NCBI RefSeq assembly: GCF_900699015.1
Contig: NZ_LR217737.1
Span: 496,001 to 560,000, forward strand
From: Erwinia_E haradaeae_E
Lineage (GTDB): Bacteria; Pseudomonadota; Gammaproteobacteria; Enterobacterales; Enterobacteriaceae
Direction of reading: 5' to 3'
DNA length: 64,000 nucleotides
The position numbers and the translations under genes are program-made. Under the pieces are notes generated by a model. That model saw nothing but the letters and a program-made list of their open reading frames with translations, did not search any database and had not been told where the DNA came from. Position 1 is the first letter of the stretch. Every line of letters starts with the position of its first letter. Shown here piece after piece: positions 49,521-59,276 of this stretch.

Positions 49521-50032
49521 GTTTCTTTTCGCGGATCTGAATTATTAAGTATTCTATTTTTTTCATCTTCTCTCCAAGACGACAAGCTAAGGGTTAGACT
49601 AGTATTGCAAAGTGCAAGAATTTGCACTGCAAGTAGTGCTGCATTAGCAGCACCAGCTTTACCAATTGCCAACGTTCCGACTGGAACCCCGTATGGCATT
49701 TGTAATATAGAGAGTAGACTATCCATACCGTTAAGAACGGTATTTTCTATTGGTACACCTAATACTGGTATTAATGTTTGAGAAGCTATCATTCCAGGAA
49801 GATGTGCAGCTCCACCTGCTCCTGCAATAATAACTTGATAACCTTTTTCTGAGGCTTGCTCAGAAAATATAACCAATTTATCTGGTGTGCGGTGCGCAGA
49901 TATTACTTCGCAGTGAAATAGAATATCAAATCGCATTAGTATTTCAGCAGCATACTTCATAGTAGACCAGTCATTTTTAGAACCCATAATAATTGCAATA
50001 CGAGTGACAGGGGGTGTAGACAGTATACGCAT
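49517..50032 (-). CDS. purE: N5-carboxyaminoimidazole ribonucleotide mutase
   Basis: Moves the carboxyl group to form 4-carboxyaminoimidazole ribonucleotide, the next purine step. It has 171 residues (E. coli 169). The family motifs MGSKNDWSTM, VISAHRTPD with the catalytic His, and IIAGAGGAAHLPGM are intact, as is GTLAIGKAGAANAALLA. Upstream lpxH ends 168 bases before it on the same strand, and purK overlaps it by 4 bases. Confidence 0.97.
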   Translation of the reverse strand: MRILSTPPVTRIAIIMGSKNDWSTMKYAAEILMRFDILFHCEVISAHRTPDKLVIFSEQASEKGYQVIIAGAGGAAHLPGMIASQTLIPVLGVPIENTVLNGMDSLLSILQMPYGVPVGTLAIGKAGAANAALLAVQILALCNTSLTLSLSSWREDEKNRILNNSDPRKET

Positions 50033-50200
50033 ATAATTCTAACTCCTAATTACTATAGTGTATCACTGTAAGCATCGAGAATCTATTTAGTCTGAACGAA
50101 GAGACAAAATGATTTATGAAATAAGTTAATTATAATATCTATAAATAAAGCATATATTATGGTATTAGTACGTTATTGTGTAACATGAATATCAATTATT

Positions 50201-50917
50201 TTATAAAGGGAAAGAAATTAATTGAATCTCATTTGTACTTACCGTAATGACTGAACCGTTCTTGCCCCAATCTCCAAGAACAAGACGCTGGAAAGATGAA
50301 CCATTGATAGTAAATTCGTGTACTGCAGGTTGATGTGTATGGCCGTGAATCAAAACTCGAGTATCGTAATTAGACATGAGGTCTATTACCCTCTGTGGAT
50401 TAACATCTAAGATTTCTAGATCCTTATGAGCATTTGTTTTTGTACTAATAGTTCGTATTTTTAATGCGATACTTTGACGAGTGCACATTGGTAAAGAAAG
50501 AAATAAATTCTGAATCCAGCGTTGTTTCATGATTTTTCGATAGTAAAGATAGAAAATATCTCTAGTACACAATGTATCACCATGCATAATTAATATACGC
50601 TGTCCATACAGTTCTAGTACTTTCTCTTCCGGTATTAAATTAACCCCAGCACTGTTTGCAAAATATTTGCCTAATAATAAATCACGATTGCCATGAATAA
50701 AATTACATGGAATGGTTAATTGACGTAGTGCATGAGAAATTTGAGCGTGAAGCGGATTAGGGTCATCATCACCAATCCATACTTCAAATAGATCACCTAA
50801 AATATATAATGCATCAGCATGTTTGGCTTCATAATACAAAAAATTTAAGAATCCAGCAGTAATTTCTGGTTTTTCATTACATAAGTGAAGATCTGCAATA
50901 AATAAAGTGTTTGACAT
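50201..50917 (-). CDS. lpxH: UDP-2,3-diacylglucosamine diphosphatase LpxH
   Basis: Manganese hydrolase that makes lipid X in lipid A synthesis, so the cell still makes lipid A. It has 238 residues (E. coli 240). All calcineurin-type motifs are present: FIADLHL (D9, H11), GDLFEVWIGDD (D42), GNRD (N77), LIMHGD and HGHTHQPAVH. First of the lpxH-purE-purK group, as in E. coli, where ppiB lies between lpxH and cysS. Here an empty spacer replaces ppiB. Confidence 0.97.
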   Translation of the reverse strand: MSNTLFIADLHLCNEKPEITAGFLNFLYYEAKHADALYILGDLFEVWIGDDDPNPLHAQISHALRQLTIPCNFIHGNRDLLLGKYFANSAGVNLIPEEKVLELYGQRILIMHGDTLCTRDIFYLYYRKIMKQRWIQNLFLSLPMCTRQSIALKIRTISTKTNAHKDLEILDVNPQRVIDLMSNYDTRVLIHGHTHQPAVHEFTINGSSFQRLVLGDWGKNGSVITVSTNEIQLISFPL

Positions 50918-51405
50918 TATTAGTGAAAAGTTACTGGGTCATTTAACATGTTATTTATGATGTTTCTTTAAGAACCGTATTCTGCAATGTATGACATATT
51001 ATTCAAAGAAACATCCTTTATCTACTAGTTTTTATAATAAAATTTGTTTAAAAACTCTGAATGGTTAACATTTAAAAATTAAGTTTGGATTTTCTTTTTA
51101 AGGAGTGTTCAGATGAAATAAAGCTAAGAAATATTAGTATCTATTATTATCTAATTTCTTATAAGATATTTATTATTCTTAATAATTTAGTATTTCTATT
51201 AATTAATCTGATTTTTTAATCAGATGAGAACGAAATTTTTAAATAATTTAAGTATTGTATATCATAAAATAGATCTATTATACAATGTATGTTGTAATCT
51301 ATACAATCTAGTAGTCTATAAATGTTATCAGTAATTTGTAGGACAATTTTCATAAAATACCATTTAAGTCTACTAATTAGATTTTTTAAGTTCATTGTTA
51401 GAAGA

Positions 51406-51456
51406 ATAAGTATGCTCCTAGACTAAAAGAGCACATACTTATCAAAAGATAAGTAT
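51406..51456 (+). promoter_or_regulatory. Two mutually exclusive hairpins in the cysS leader region
   Basis: Segment 2, CATACTTAT (51434-51442), can pair with segment 1, ATAAGTATG (51406-51414), over 9 bp plus 3 more after a 2-base bulge. Alternatively its ATACTTATC (51435-51443) pairs with segment 3, GATAAGTAT (51448-51456), over 9 bp with an AAAA loop. The two folds exclude each other, as in attenuators. No T run follows, and whether it is transcribed with cysS is unknown. Confidence 0.35.
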
Positions 51457-51575
51457 ATAATTTAATTTATTCAAGTAAATATTTTTAAAGATAAGATTTA
51501 AATTATCAAACTACCTTTATAAATAGTTTAGACAAAAGGAATAGTGACCTTTTCATCTTTTATTTACAATAATAC

Positions 51576-51629
51576 TCTTTAACTTATTTCCATAAAAATT
51601 AATCATCTCCATAAAAAATAAGTTAAAGA
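51576..51629 (+). promoter_or_regulatory. 14-bp hairpin immediately before the cysS start
   Basis: TCTTTAACTTATTT (51576-51589) and AAATAAGTTAAAGA (51616-51629) form a perfect 14-bp stem with a 26-base loop. The stem ends 12 bases before the cysS ATG, leaving only TGGGGCCTTTCT for ribosome binding. It would sit in the mRNA leader if transcription starts upstream. It could affect initiation or mRNA stability; this is inference. Confidence 0.45.
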
Positions 51630-51641
51630 TGGGGCCTTTCT

Positions 51642-53033
51642 ATGTTAAAGATTTTTAATACCTTAACTCGTAAAAAAGAGATATTTAAACCCATACATAA
51701 TGGTCAAGTGAGTATGTATGTATGTGGTATGACTGTTGATGATGAATGTCATCTTGGACATGCCAGAACCTTCGTAGCTTTTGATATGATAGCACGTTAT
51801 TTGCGTTATATTGGGTATGATCTGAACTATGTACGTAATATCACTGATATTGATGACAAAATTATTCAACGCTCCTTTCAAGATGGAATGGATATTAAAT
51901 CTCTAACACAGAATCTGATTAACAGGATGAATCAGGATTTTTCTATATTAAATATTTTACCACCTACTCATGAACCACGTGTAACACATCATATTAAAGA
52001 GATTATTGAACTCGTTCATAAACTGATGATATTAAAATACGCTTATCTTGCAAAAAATGGCGACGTGATGTTTTCTATCCAAAAAGATCCGAAATATGGT
52101 CTATTATCACGACAAAATCCTATGAATCTGCAAGCTGGTATACGAGTTAAATTAATCGATAAAATAAAACACAATCCAATGGATTTTGTGTTGTGGAAAA
52201 GTTCTAAAGATAATGAACCAAGCTGGCCATCTCCGTGGGGACAAGGGCGTCCAGGATGGCATGTGGAATGTTCCGCAATGAATCACACCTATTTAGGAGA
52301 TCATTTTGATATTCATGGTGGTGGATCAGACCTCATATTTCCACATCACGAAAATGAACTGGCACAGTCTACCTGTGCATATAATACTTCTTATGTTAAC
52401 TACTGGATGCACTCTGGCGTTATGATTATTAATAGTGATAAAATGTCCAAATCATTACGTAATTCTCTTACGATACGTGATATATTAAAGCGTTACAATG
52501 CAGAGACTGTACGCTATTTCCTTATGTCTTCACATTATCGAAGTGAGTTGCACTATAATGAAGTGAATCTTGATCAAGCACGCACTTCTCTAGAGCGTCT
52601 GTATATTGCATTACGTAATACAGATACTAACGTATTTTTGAAAGAAGATTTAGTTTTTGAGACAAAATTTCACCAGTTAATGAAGGATGATTTTAATACT
52701 CCTGGGGCCTATGCAGTTTTATTTAATCTAGCTAGAGAAATTAATTATAATAAAATAAAAAATCCAATAAAAGCCAATAGTTTAGCTACACGCCTACGTA
52801 TATTAGGTAGCATCATAGGTTTATTACAAGAAAAACCTGAAAACTTTTTAAAACATAGTGACATTGTATTTAATAATGATCTGCTTTTACAGATTGAAGA
52901 ACTTATTCAGATGAGAAGTCATGCGCGTCAAATAAAAGATTGGGATAGAGCTGATACCGCTAGAAATTCTCTAAATCAATTAGGTATTCTTCTAGAAGAT
53001 GATATTAAAGGGACTCAGTGGAGACGTAAATAA
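51642..53033 (+). CDS. cysS: Cysteinyl-tRNA synthetase
   Basis: Class I synthetase that charges tRNA-Cys. It has 463 residues (E. coli 461). The HIGH-type motif HLGH is at 37-40 and the KMSKS motif in SDKMSKSLRN. Zinc ligand C28 (MYVCGMT) and the WHVECSAM and HHENELAQS segments that carry the others are present. The DALR-type anticodon region is complete. It is divergent from lpxH, with strong hairpins in the leader region, and converges on aspS. Confidence 0.97.
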   Translation: MLKIFNTLTRKKEIFKPIHNGQVSMYVCGMTVDDECHLGHARTFVAFDMIARYLRYIGYDLNYVRNITDIDDKIIQRSFQDGMDIKSLTQNLINRMNQDFSILNILPPTHEPRVTHHIKEIIELVHKLMILKYAYLAKNGDVMFSIQKDPKYGLLSRQNPMNLQAGIRVKLIDKIKHNPMDFVLWKSSKDNEPSWPSPWGQGRPGWHVECSAMNHTYLGDHFDIHGGGSDLIFPHHENELAQSTCAYNTSYVNYWMHSGVMIINSDKMSKSLRNSLTIRDILKRYNAETVRYFLMSSHYRSELHYNEVNLDQARTSLERLYIALRNTDTNVFLKEDLVFETKFHQLMKDDFNTPGAYAVLFNLAREINYNKIKNPIKANSLATRLRILGSIIGLLQEKPENFLKHSDIVFNNDLLLQIEELIQMRSHARQIKDWDRADTARNSLNQLGILLEDDIKGTQWRRK

Positions 53034-54064
53034 TGAGTAATCTCGCTATCAATTCTTATAATAAAAATCTATGATTCTATATTTAGAAGATAGAACAATG
53101 AACAACCGAGTTCTTCTAGATTATTATAAAAAATAAAATATATATATGTAAATTCTATAGCAAGAAAAGATGTTGCAACTTATGTTCAGTATGATCTACT
53201 ATTACAAGTGTATAGTCTTGACCTTATATTCTATATAAGATGACTTTAGAAAAATTAATTACGTATTTTATACACCTCTATGAAGAGGTCAGATTAAAGT
53301 TGTTTTTGCAAACCATACCTCTTCTTAAGGAAGAGGTATTATAGATATAAGGCGATTACAATAGAGTTATTACGCAATTTACTAAATTATAGTTTTTATT
53401 ATCTAATGTCGCCTAAATCATGAATATATAGAAATCGCTTGATAAATATAGACGCGTTGACTGTTGTTAAAACAATTTAACTGAATATCTAATCTTTATC
53501 GTTTTATACTTTTATCAATTTATAATCTAGCAAGAATGTCTTATTGATTCTACTTATTTTTATATGACTATATTTAAATCAGACAAAACATTAAAATCTA
53601 ATCATATAAGTCATTATATATGATATAATAAATCATATTTTATAATTTTTATTCTATAAACTGATTTTAAATTGATTTTATCTAGCATAAGAATTAAAAT
53701 GAAACATTCATTCTAGTAATCTTTCTTTAATTAAAAGAACAGCGTTTTATTTTTATATTAAAAATACTTCAAAATCTCAATTTTATGAGGTCTCTGTTTA
53801 CATTACCTATCCTGTAATAGATCATAACTAGTTTATGATAAACATCATTAAAAATTAAACTCATGAAAATTTAGTTTTCTATAATAGAATTTATTCTTCA
53901 TTCCGATCAATATTGCATTTAATTTGTAAAAAGTCATACTGTTTAGTATTTTTAAATAGAGTTCTGATAAACATGATAAAAATATAAAAAGAACTTCTAT
54001 TCAATTAATATAATCAGTATTAATATGCAATACGCTAAATAGCTGTCTCAACTTTTTAGTACAT
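53034..54064. other. Empty spacer between convergent cysS and aspS
   Basis: About 1.03 kb, closed in all frames. It holds the paired hairpins at 53274-53339 and a 7-bp hairpin ATCATAA/TTATGAT near 53821-53839. No gene remnant is recognised. Confidence 0.45.
53274..53339. repeat. Two related hairpins sharing an ACCTCT/AGAGGT core
   Basis: Hairpin A is ACCTCT/AGAGGT (53274-53279, 53284-53289) with loop ATGA. Hairpin B is ATACCTCTTC/GAAGAGGTAT (53315-53324, 53330-53339) with loop TTAAG, a perfect 10-bp stem. Because the arms share a core, AGAGGT of A can also pair with ACCTCT of B, giving alternative folds. The arms are clearly richer in G+C than the spacer. They lie about 240 bases past cysS. 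Confidence 0.6.
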
Positions 54065-55834
54065 TTAATCATGTAATTTATATAATCCATCAAATCCCAA
54101 TTCACTTAATGTCGTTATATCGAGCGCTTTCGGAGCTTCAGTCATCAAACAAGATGCTGCAGTTGTTTTAGGGAATGCTATAACATCGCGTATATTATCT
54201 GAATTAGTCAATAACATAACTAAGCGATCCAGTCCAAAAGCCAATCCGGCATGTGGAGGTGCGCCAAATTTTAAGGCATCCAGAAAGAATCCAAATTTTT
54301 GTCGCTGCTCTATTACAGAAATACCAAGTATATCAAATACTGTTTTCTGCATCTTCCAATTATCAATACGAACAGAACCACCACATATTTCATAGCCATT
54401 GATTATCATATCATATGAATCAGCAATTGCTATTTCCGGAGCTCGTTCTAACTCATCTGGAGATAGATCTTTAGGTGCGGTAAATGGATGATGCATAGCT
54501 CTTAATCCTCCATTCCCATCACTTTCAAACATTGGAAAATCAACTACCCACAGAGGTGCCCAAACAGTATCATTAGTAATCTTTAGCTCAGTCCCCAATT
54601 TTAGACGTAGTGCACCTAAGATATGAGAAACTTGTTCTTTAGTATTTGCAGATACGAAAATAATATCTCCATAAATTCCTTTTGTACGCTGGATTATTTC
54701 TTTAAGAATCTCAGAGGAAAGAAACGGAACCAGCGGACCAATAATTTTTAGATCGTTATTGCTATCTTTGGTTAACTTAATCCAAGTAAGATCAGTTCTG
54801 CCGTGAATAGGAAGCGATTGGGAATAGGAATTAATTTGTTTTCGACTAATTCTTGATCCGCCTGGAACACGCAGGGCTGCTATACGACTTTTTTTATCGT
54901 TCGCAGGTCTAGAGAGCATTTGGTGTTCAACTGTTTTAAGTAAATCAGAAATATCTACTAGTTCCATTGGATTGCGTAAATCTGGTTTATCAGAACCATA
55001 TCGTTGGTAGGCTTCAGTAAAAGTCATAATCGGGAACTCACCTAAATCAACTGCTTTAATGTCAATCCATAACGAACGGACTAACTGCTCCATTATACTT
55101 CGAATTTGTTTGGAATTCATAAATGAGGCTTCTACGTCAACCTGGGTAAATTCAGGTTGACGATCAATACGAAGATCCTCATCACGAAAACATTTGACAA
55201 TTTGATAATAACGATCAAATCCCGAGATCATTAGTATTTGTTTAAATAACTGTGGTGATTGAGGTAGGGCATAAAATTTACCAGAATGAATACGACTGGG
55301 AACCAAATAATTACGAGCTCCTTCTGGTGTAAATTGAGTTAATATTGGTGTTTCAATATCAATAAAACCTGAATCTTCCATGAATTTTCGAATAAAACTA
55401 GTGACTTTAGCCCGTATTTTTAATCGATTTGCCATATCAGGCCGGCGTAAGTCGAGATAGCGATACTTCAAACGTATTGCTTCGCTATTTTCTTCGTTAA
55501 TATTTAACGGCAAAGCCTCTGATTCGTTAAGAATAGTCAAGAAAGTAGCAAGCACTTCAATATCACCGGTACTGATCCTGCTATTTTTATTTTTTTCATT
55601 ACGAGCGCGAACAAGACCACTGATCTGAATACAGAATTCATTACGTAATTTAGTAGCTACAAGAAAAGTATCTGGAATAGTTAATTCAAAGCATACTTGC
55701 ACTAATCCATGAGAATCACGCATATCAATAAAAATTAGACGACCAAGATTCCGATAACTATGTACCCAACCACATAATGTAACCTTGTTTCCTATATATG
55801 AACAATTAAGAGATCCACAATATTCAGTACGCAT
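54065..55834 (-). CDS. aspS: Aspartyl-tRNA synthetase
   Basis: Class II synthetase that charges tRNA-Asp. It has 589 residues (E. coli 590). The N-terminal OB-fold anticodon-binding domain (1-105) is followed by the catalytic core with QSPQLFKQILM, motif 2 FRDEDLRIDRQPEFTQVDVE, the bacterial insertion domain (GAD type, about 290-415), and motif 3 GLAFGLDRLVMLL. No defect is seen. Standing alone, it converges on cysS. Upstream is a 1.5-kb empty spacer. Confidence 0.97.
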   Translation of the reverse strand: MRTEYCGSLNCSYIGNKVTLCGWVHSYRNLGRLIFIDMRDSHGLVQVCFELTIPDTFLVATKLRNEFCIQISGLVRARNEKNKNSRISTGDIEVLATFLTILNESEALPLNINEENSEAIRLKYRYLDLRRPDMANRLKIRAKVTSFIRKFMEDSGFIDIETPILTQFTPEGARNYLVPSRIHSGKFYALPQSPQLFKQILMISGFDRYYQIVKCFRDEDLRIDRQPEFTQVDVEASFMNSKQIRSIMEQLVRSLWIDIKAVDLGEFPIMTFTEAYQRYGSDKPDLRNPMELVDISDLLKTVEHQMLSRPANDKKSRIAALRVPGGSRISRKQINSYSQSLPIHGRTDLTWIKLTKDSNNDLKIIGPLVPFLSSEILKEIIQRTKGIYGDIIFVSANTKEQVSHILGALRLKLGTELKITNDTVWAPLWVVDFPMFESDGNGGLRAMHHPFTAPKDLSPDELERAPEIAIADSYDMIINGYEICGGSVRIDNWKMQKTVFDILGISVIEQRQKFGFFLDALKFGAPPHAGLAFGLDRLVMLLTNSDNIRDVIAFPKTTAASCLMTEAPKALDITTLSELGFDGLYKLHD

Positions 55835-57350
55835 AATAATATTCCTTTAGATTATAGGGATTAGAGTTCTATGATAGAGATATAGTTATTCATACTTATG
55901 TTGTGAAACAAGATTCAATAGGTAGAGATTGTTACCTAATCTAATGTAATTATATATAATATTCTATACCACTATTTTATATTAAAATAAGAAGTTGAAT
56001 AATAGCTTCTAATAATGAATAGACATTCATATAAATACAAAGAAAGTTATATTCTTGTTAACCATTAGAGATCAATAGAATATATAATGCTAAATATTGT
56101 GTAGTAAGACACAAATAAAAAATAATAAAGTAATTAGTATAATGATTTTTCATCAAGTATATAAGATTAATAATTTAGTTTTTTTATATAACTAGATTAA
56201 AGACCATAAAAATTCATTATAATTAATCTAACTCAAGGATAGTTAAAAAATAAATAGATTTCCGTTCTACGTTACAAACTTTTATAAGTATGAATTTAAT
56301 GTTCTATATATATGTAGTTTTTAAAAGTATATTAAACATATATTACGATAATCATACTAGAAAATTTTTCTATTTTATCTATCTATTATAATAGAATAAC
56401 ATTCTATTAATTTAAAGTTCCTAAAAATATTCTAACCTTTTTATAGAGAAAGAATTAGAATTTTTTATCTATAAAAAAGAAATAATCTTCATTAATCTAG
56501 ATTTTATTCTGTTATATCTATATAAAGTTCAAGTAAGTTACATGTATATTTTTATTACTTCTAAGGAACTTATTTTTATCAAAATTTTAATGAAAGATCT
56601 ATATTGACTACTAATTTTATACCTTACTCTATCCAGTTTCTATTTAATAAGCCATATAGTTTCAACTCTAATTTTATTTTCTATTGATACTCTAATTTTT
56701 TCAAAAACAAGTTACATAAAGTTTATCTAATTAATATTGATGTTTATCATATAATGAATATAAATTAAAAAGACAGAAAATAATAAATCTTATTTTACCG
56801 ATTAAAATTAAGATCTCTATATCTATTATTTACTCATTGTCACTAGTTGATTCTAATCCTATCAGATATTTATATTAGCAATATATAATTAAAATTATTC
56901 TATATAAATCTAATTAGTTCCAATTATTCATAACAATTATATGAATAAAGATCTCTGGATCATTTTATATATCTTATATGCTTATTTTTATGAATAAAAC
57001 AATCATATGTAATATATTCTAATAATTTAAATTTTGAATAATGTTAATAAGATGATTTATCTCGACGATGTCTCTTAATCCAATATTCAATATAAAGAGT
57101 ATTATCTGTAATCTATTTATTAAAATCTTACGAATCTAATGAGATGCTAGCTTATCTATAATTCAAAGAAAGAACTTCTAATCTAGAAACTTAATAAAAC
57201 AGTATATATTCAACATAGTAAATCTTCTTTAGAGAAAAAGAAGTACTAATTCTAATCTATTAGGTCAATCTAGTAATCACCTATATTTATAGAATCATAT
57301 AATTTGATACATATCGATATTTATTATACATAAGAAAATAATTTGGTTAT
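55835..57350. other. Large empty spacer downstream of cysA (cysM slot)
   Basis: About 1.5 kb, very AT-rich, closed in all frames. In E. coli cysM (cysteine synthase B) follows cysA; no remnant is recognised. The 20-base word at 56376-56395 repeats part of the palindrome at 39705. No terminator is evident after cysA. Confidence 0.45.
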
Positions 57351-58412
57351 TTATAAAGCTTGGTTTCCATGATATAATCGTGCATTCTGTAAACCAACAA
57401 ACATGCAGTCACCACGTTTAGGTAAAGACTCTAAACCTTCCATAACTACGCTTAATGGTTCAGTTCTCCATATTGTGGGATCTAATACTAACTGCCAGTA
57501 ATGTCCCCGTGGGCTCATTTCTAATATTCGAGTTGGTAGAGGGGTTTTTAGACTTTTATAATGACTAATATCTATTTCCCATGGGCGTAAGAAGAGCTCA
57601 ACTTCACCCTGATAAGTTGTTGCATTAATAAGGGGCCAATAATATGAATCTACCTGTAACTGAGAGCCATCTATCTTTCCATGAATACAGTTAACTTCGC
57701 CTAAAAATTCTAGAACAAAGCGAGTTTCAGGATTATTCCATACCTGATCAGGTGTCCCGACTTGTTCAATATTACCTTGACTCATTACCACTATAAGATC
57801 GGCGACTTCCATAGCCTCTTCCTGGTCATGGGTAACAAATACACTAGTGAATTTTATTTCTTCGTGAAGCTGGCGTAACCAGCGACGTAATTCCTTACGA
57901 ACTTGAGCATCCAAGGCTCCAAAAGGTTCATCTAGTAATAGAATTTGCGGTTCTACCGCAAGTGCACGTGCTAACGCAACTCTTTGTTTTTGTCCACCTG
58001 AAAGCTGAGATGGAAAACGATGTGTTAAGTGACCTAATTGCACCATATCTAAAAGTTCTGTAACTTTTTTCCGAATGCAACTAACTGAGGGGCGTTGTCT
58101 TTTTGGTTGAACAGTTAATCCAAAAGCTATATTATCAAATACTGTCATATGACGAAATAACGCATAATTTTGGAAAACAAAACCCACTTGGCGATCACGA
58201 GCGTGAACTTGACTGACATCTTGACCATGAAAACTTAAAGAACCTGTATTCTGACTCTCCAGTCCAGCAATAATACGTAACAATGTAGTTTTTCCAGATC
58301 CAGAAGGACCTAGTAACGCTACAAGCTCTCCAGAAGAGATATCTAAAGATATATTATTAAGAACTTGTGTGCAACCAAAAAATTTACTTATATTACTGAT
58401 ATTGATACTCAT
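57351..58412 (-). CDS. cysA: Sulfate/thiosulfate ABC transporter ATP-binding protein CysA
   Basis: ATPase subunit of the CysPUWA importer, on the cytoplasmic face of the inner membrane. The ATG at 58412 has GGGGA about 7 bases before it and aligns with E. coli CysA (MSINISNISKFFGCTQVLNN). The frame from 58427 adds MTGKK only. It has 353 residues (E. coli 365). Walker A is GPSGSGKT (35-42), signature LSGGQKQR, Walker B LLLDEPFGALDAQ, H-loop VTHDQEEA. The C-terminal regulatory TOBE-like region is present but its last tail is shorter. Last of cysP-cysU-cysW-cysA, 21 bases after cysW. Confidence 0.97.
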   Translation of the reverse strand: MSINISNISKFFGCTQVLNNISLDISSGELVALLGPSGSGKTTLLRIIAGLESQNTGSLSFHGQDVSQVHARDRQVGFVFQNYALFRHMTVFDNIAFGLTVQPKRQRPSVSCIRKKVTELLDMVQLGHLTHRFPSQLSGGQKQRVALARALAVEPQILLLDEPFGALDAQVRKELRRWLRQLHEEIKFTSVFVTHDQEEAMEVADLIVVMSQGNIEQVGTPDQVWNNPETRFVLEFLGEVNCIHGKIDGSQLQVDSYYWPLINATTYQGEVELFLRPWEIDISHYKSLKTPLPTRILEMSPRGHYWQLVLDPTIWRTEPLSVVMEGLESLPKRGDCMFVGLQNARLYHGNQAL

Positions 58413-58433
58413 TTTTTTCCCCGTCACATTTGA

Positions 58434-59276
58434 TCATCTATTTTTTAATCTCCACTGCAACAAACTTTTCAATAATAGTGTTAATATTGCTATTAGAGTT
58501 AATAGCGCAGCAGCACTAAATGCCCCAACAGTATTATAATCCTGATATAGTAATTCAACTTGCAATGGTATTGTATAGGTTTCACCACGGATTGATCCAG
58601 AAACTACCGAAACAGCACCAAATTCACCAATAGCTCGTGCTGTAGTTAGTACTACACCATATAACAATGCCCATCTAATGTTTGGTAAAGTTACATGATA
58701 GAACATCTGCCAACCATCTGCTCCTAATAGTATTGCTGCTTCATCTTCATGCTTACCCTGACTGAGCATAACTGGTACTAACTCGCGAACTATGAATGGA
58801 CAAGTAATAAAAATAGTCACAAGAGCCATGCCTTGCCATGAAAACATAAGATGAATATTATGAATATCCAGCCATCCTCCCACTGGGCCATTTATACCCC
58901 AAAAGAGTAAATACATTAAACCTGCGACTACTGGTGAAACAGAAAATGGAATATCAAATAACGTTAATATTAGTTGACGACCAGGAAAGGAAAAACGGGT
59001 GACTAACCAAGACAATAAAGTCCCAAATATTACGTTGACTGGTATGGAAATAGCGGCAATTAGCAATGTTAAATTAATAGCATGCAGCATATTAGCATCG
59101 TGCAAATTTCTTAATGTTTCATATAATCCTTCAGAGAAGGCAGTGAAAAAAATTGCTATTAACGGTACTGCTAATAAGAATAGAGAAACAACCATTCCCG
59201 TTCCTATCAGGATCCATTTCCAACCCTGACAAACAGAAGAACCCTTAGTTTCTATGGTCCTTATAATTTCTGACAT
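58434..59276 (-). CDS. cysW: Sulfate/thiosulfate ABC transporter permease CysW
   Basis: Inner-membrane permease half that pairs with CysU. It has 280 residues (E. coli 291), the difference being shorter tails. Six membrane segments are visible, and the EAA loop that docks on CysA reads EDEAAILLGADGWQMFYHVTLPNIRWALLYG. WQGMALVTIFITCPFIVRELVPVMLSQG identifies CysW. Its ATG shares one base with the cysU stop (TAATG), so translation is probably coupled. Confidence 0.96.
   Translation of the reverse strand: MSEIIRTIETKGSSVCQGWKWILIGTGMVVSLFLLAVPLIAIFFTAFSEGLYETLRNLHDANMLHAINLTLLIAAISIPVNVIFGTLLSWLVTRFSFPGRQLILTLFDIPFSVSPVVAGLMYLLFWGINGPVGGWLDIHNIHLMFSWQGMALVTIFITCPFIVRELVPVMLSQGKHEDEAAILLGADGWQMFYHVTLPNIRWALLYGVVLTTARAIGEFGAVSVVSGSIRGETYTIPLQVELLYQDYNTVGAFSAAALLTLIAILTLLLKSLLQWRLKNR

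Larger units (their letters stand above)
50918..51641. other. Empty spacer in the ppiB slot, rich in hairpins
   Basis: About 720 bases between divergent lpxH and cysS, where E. coli has ppiB (about 495 bases). No cyclophilin motif is seen. Besides the two elements listed separately, a perfect 8-bp hairpin ATCTGATT/AATCAGAT with loop TTTT lies at 51206-51225. The hairpin density is higher than in other spacers. Confidence 0.5.
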
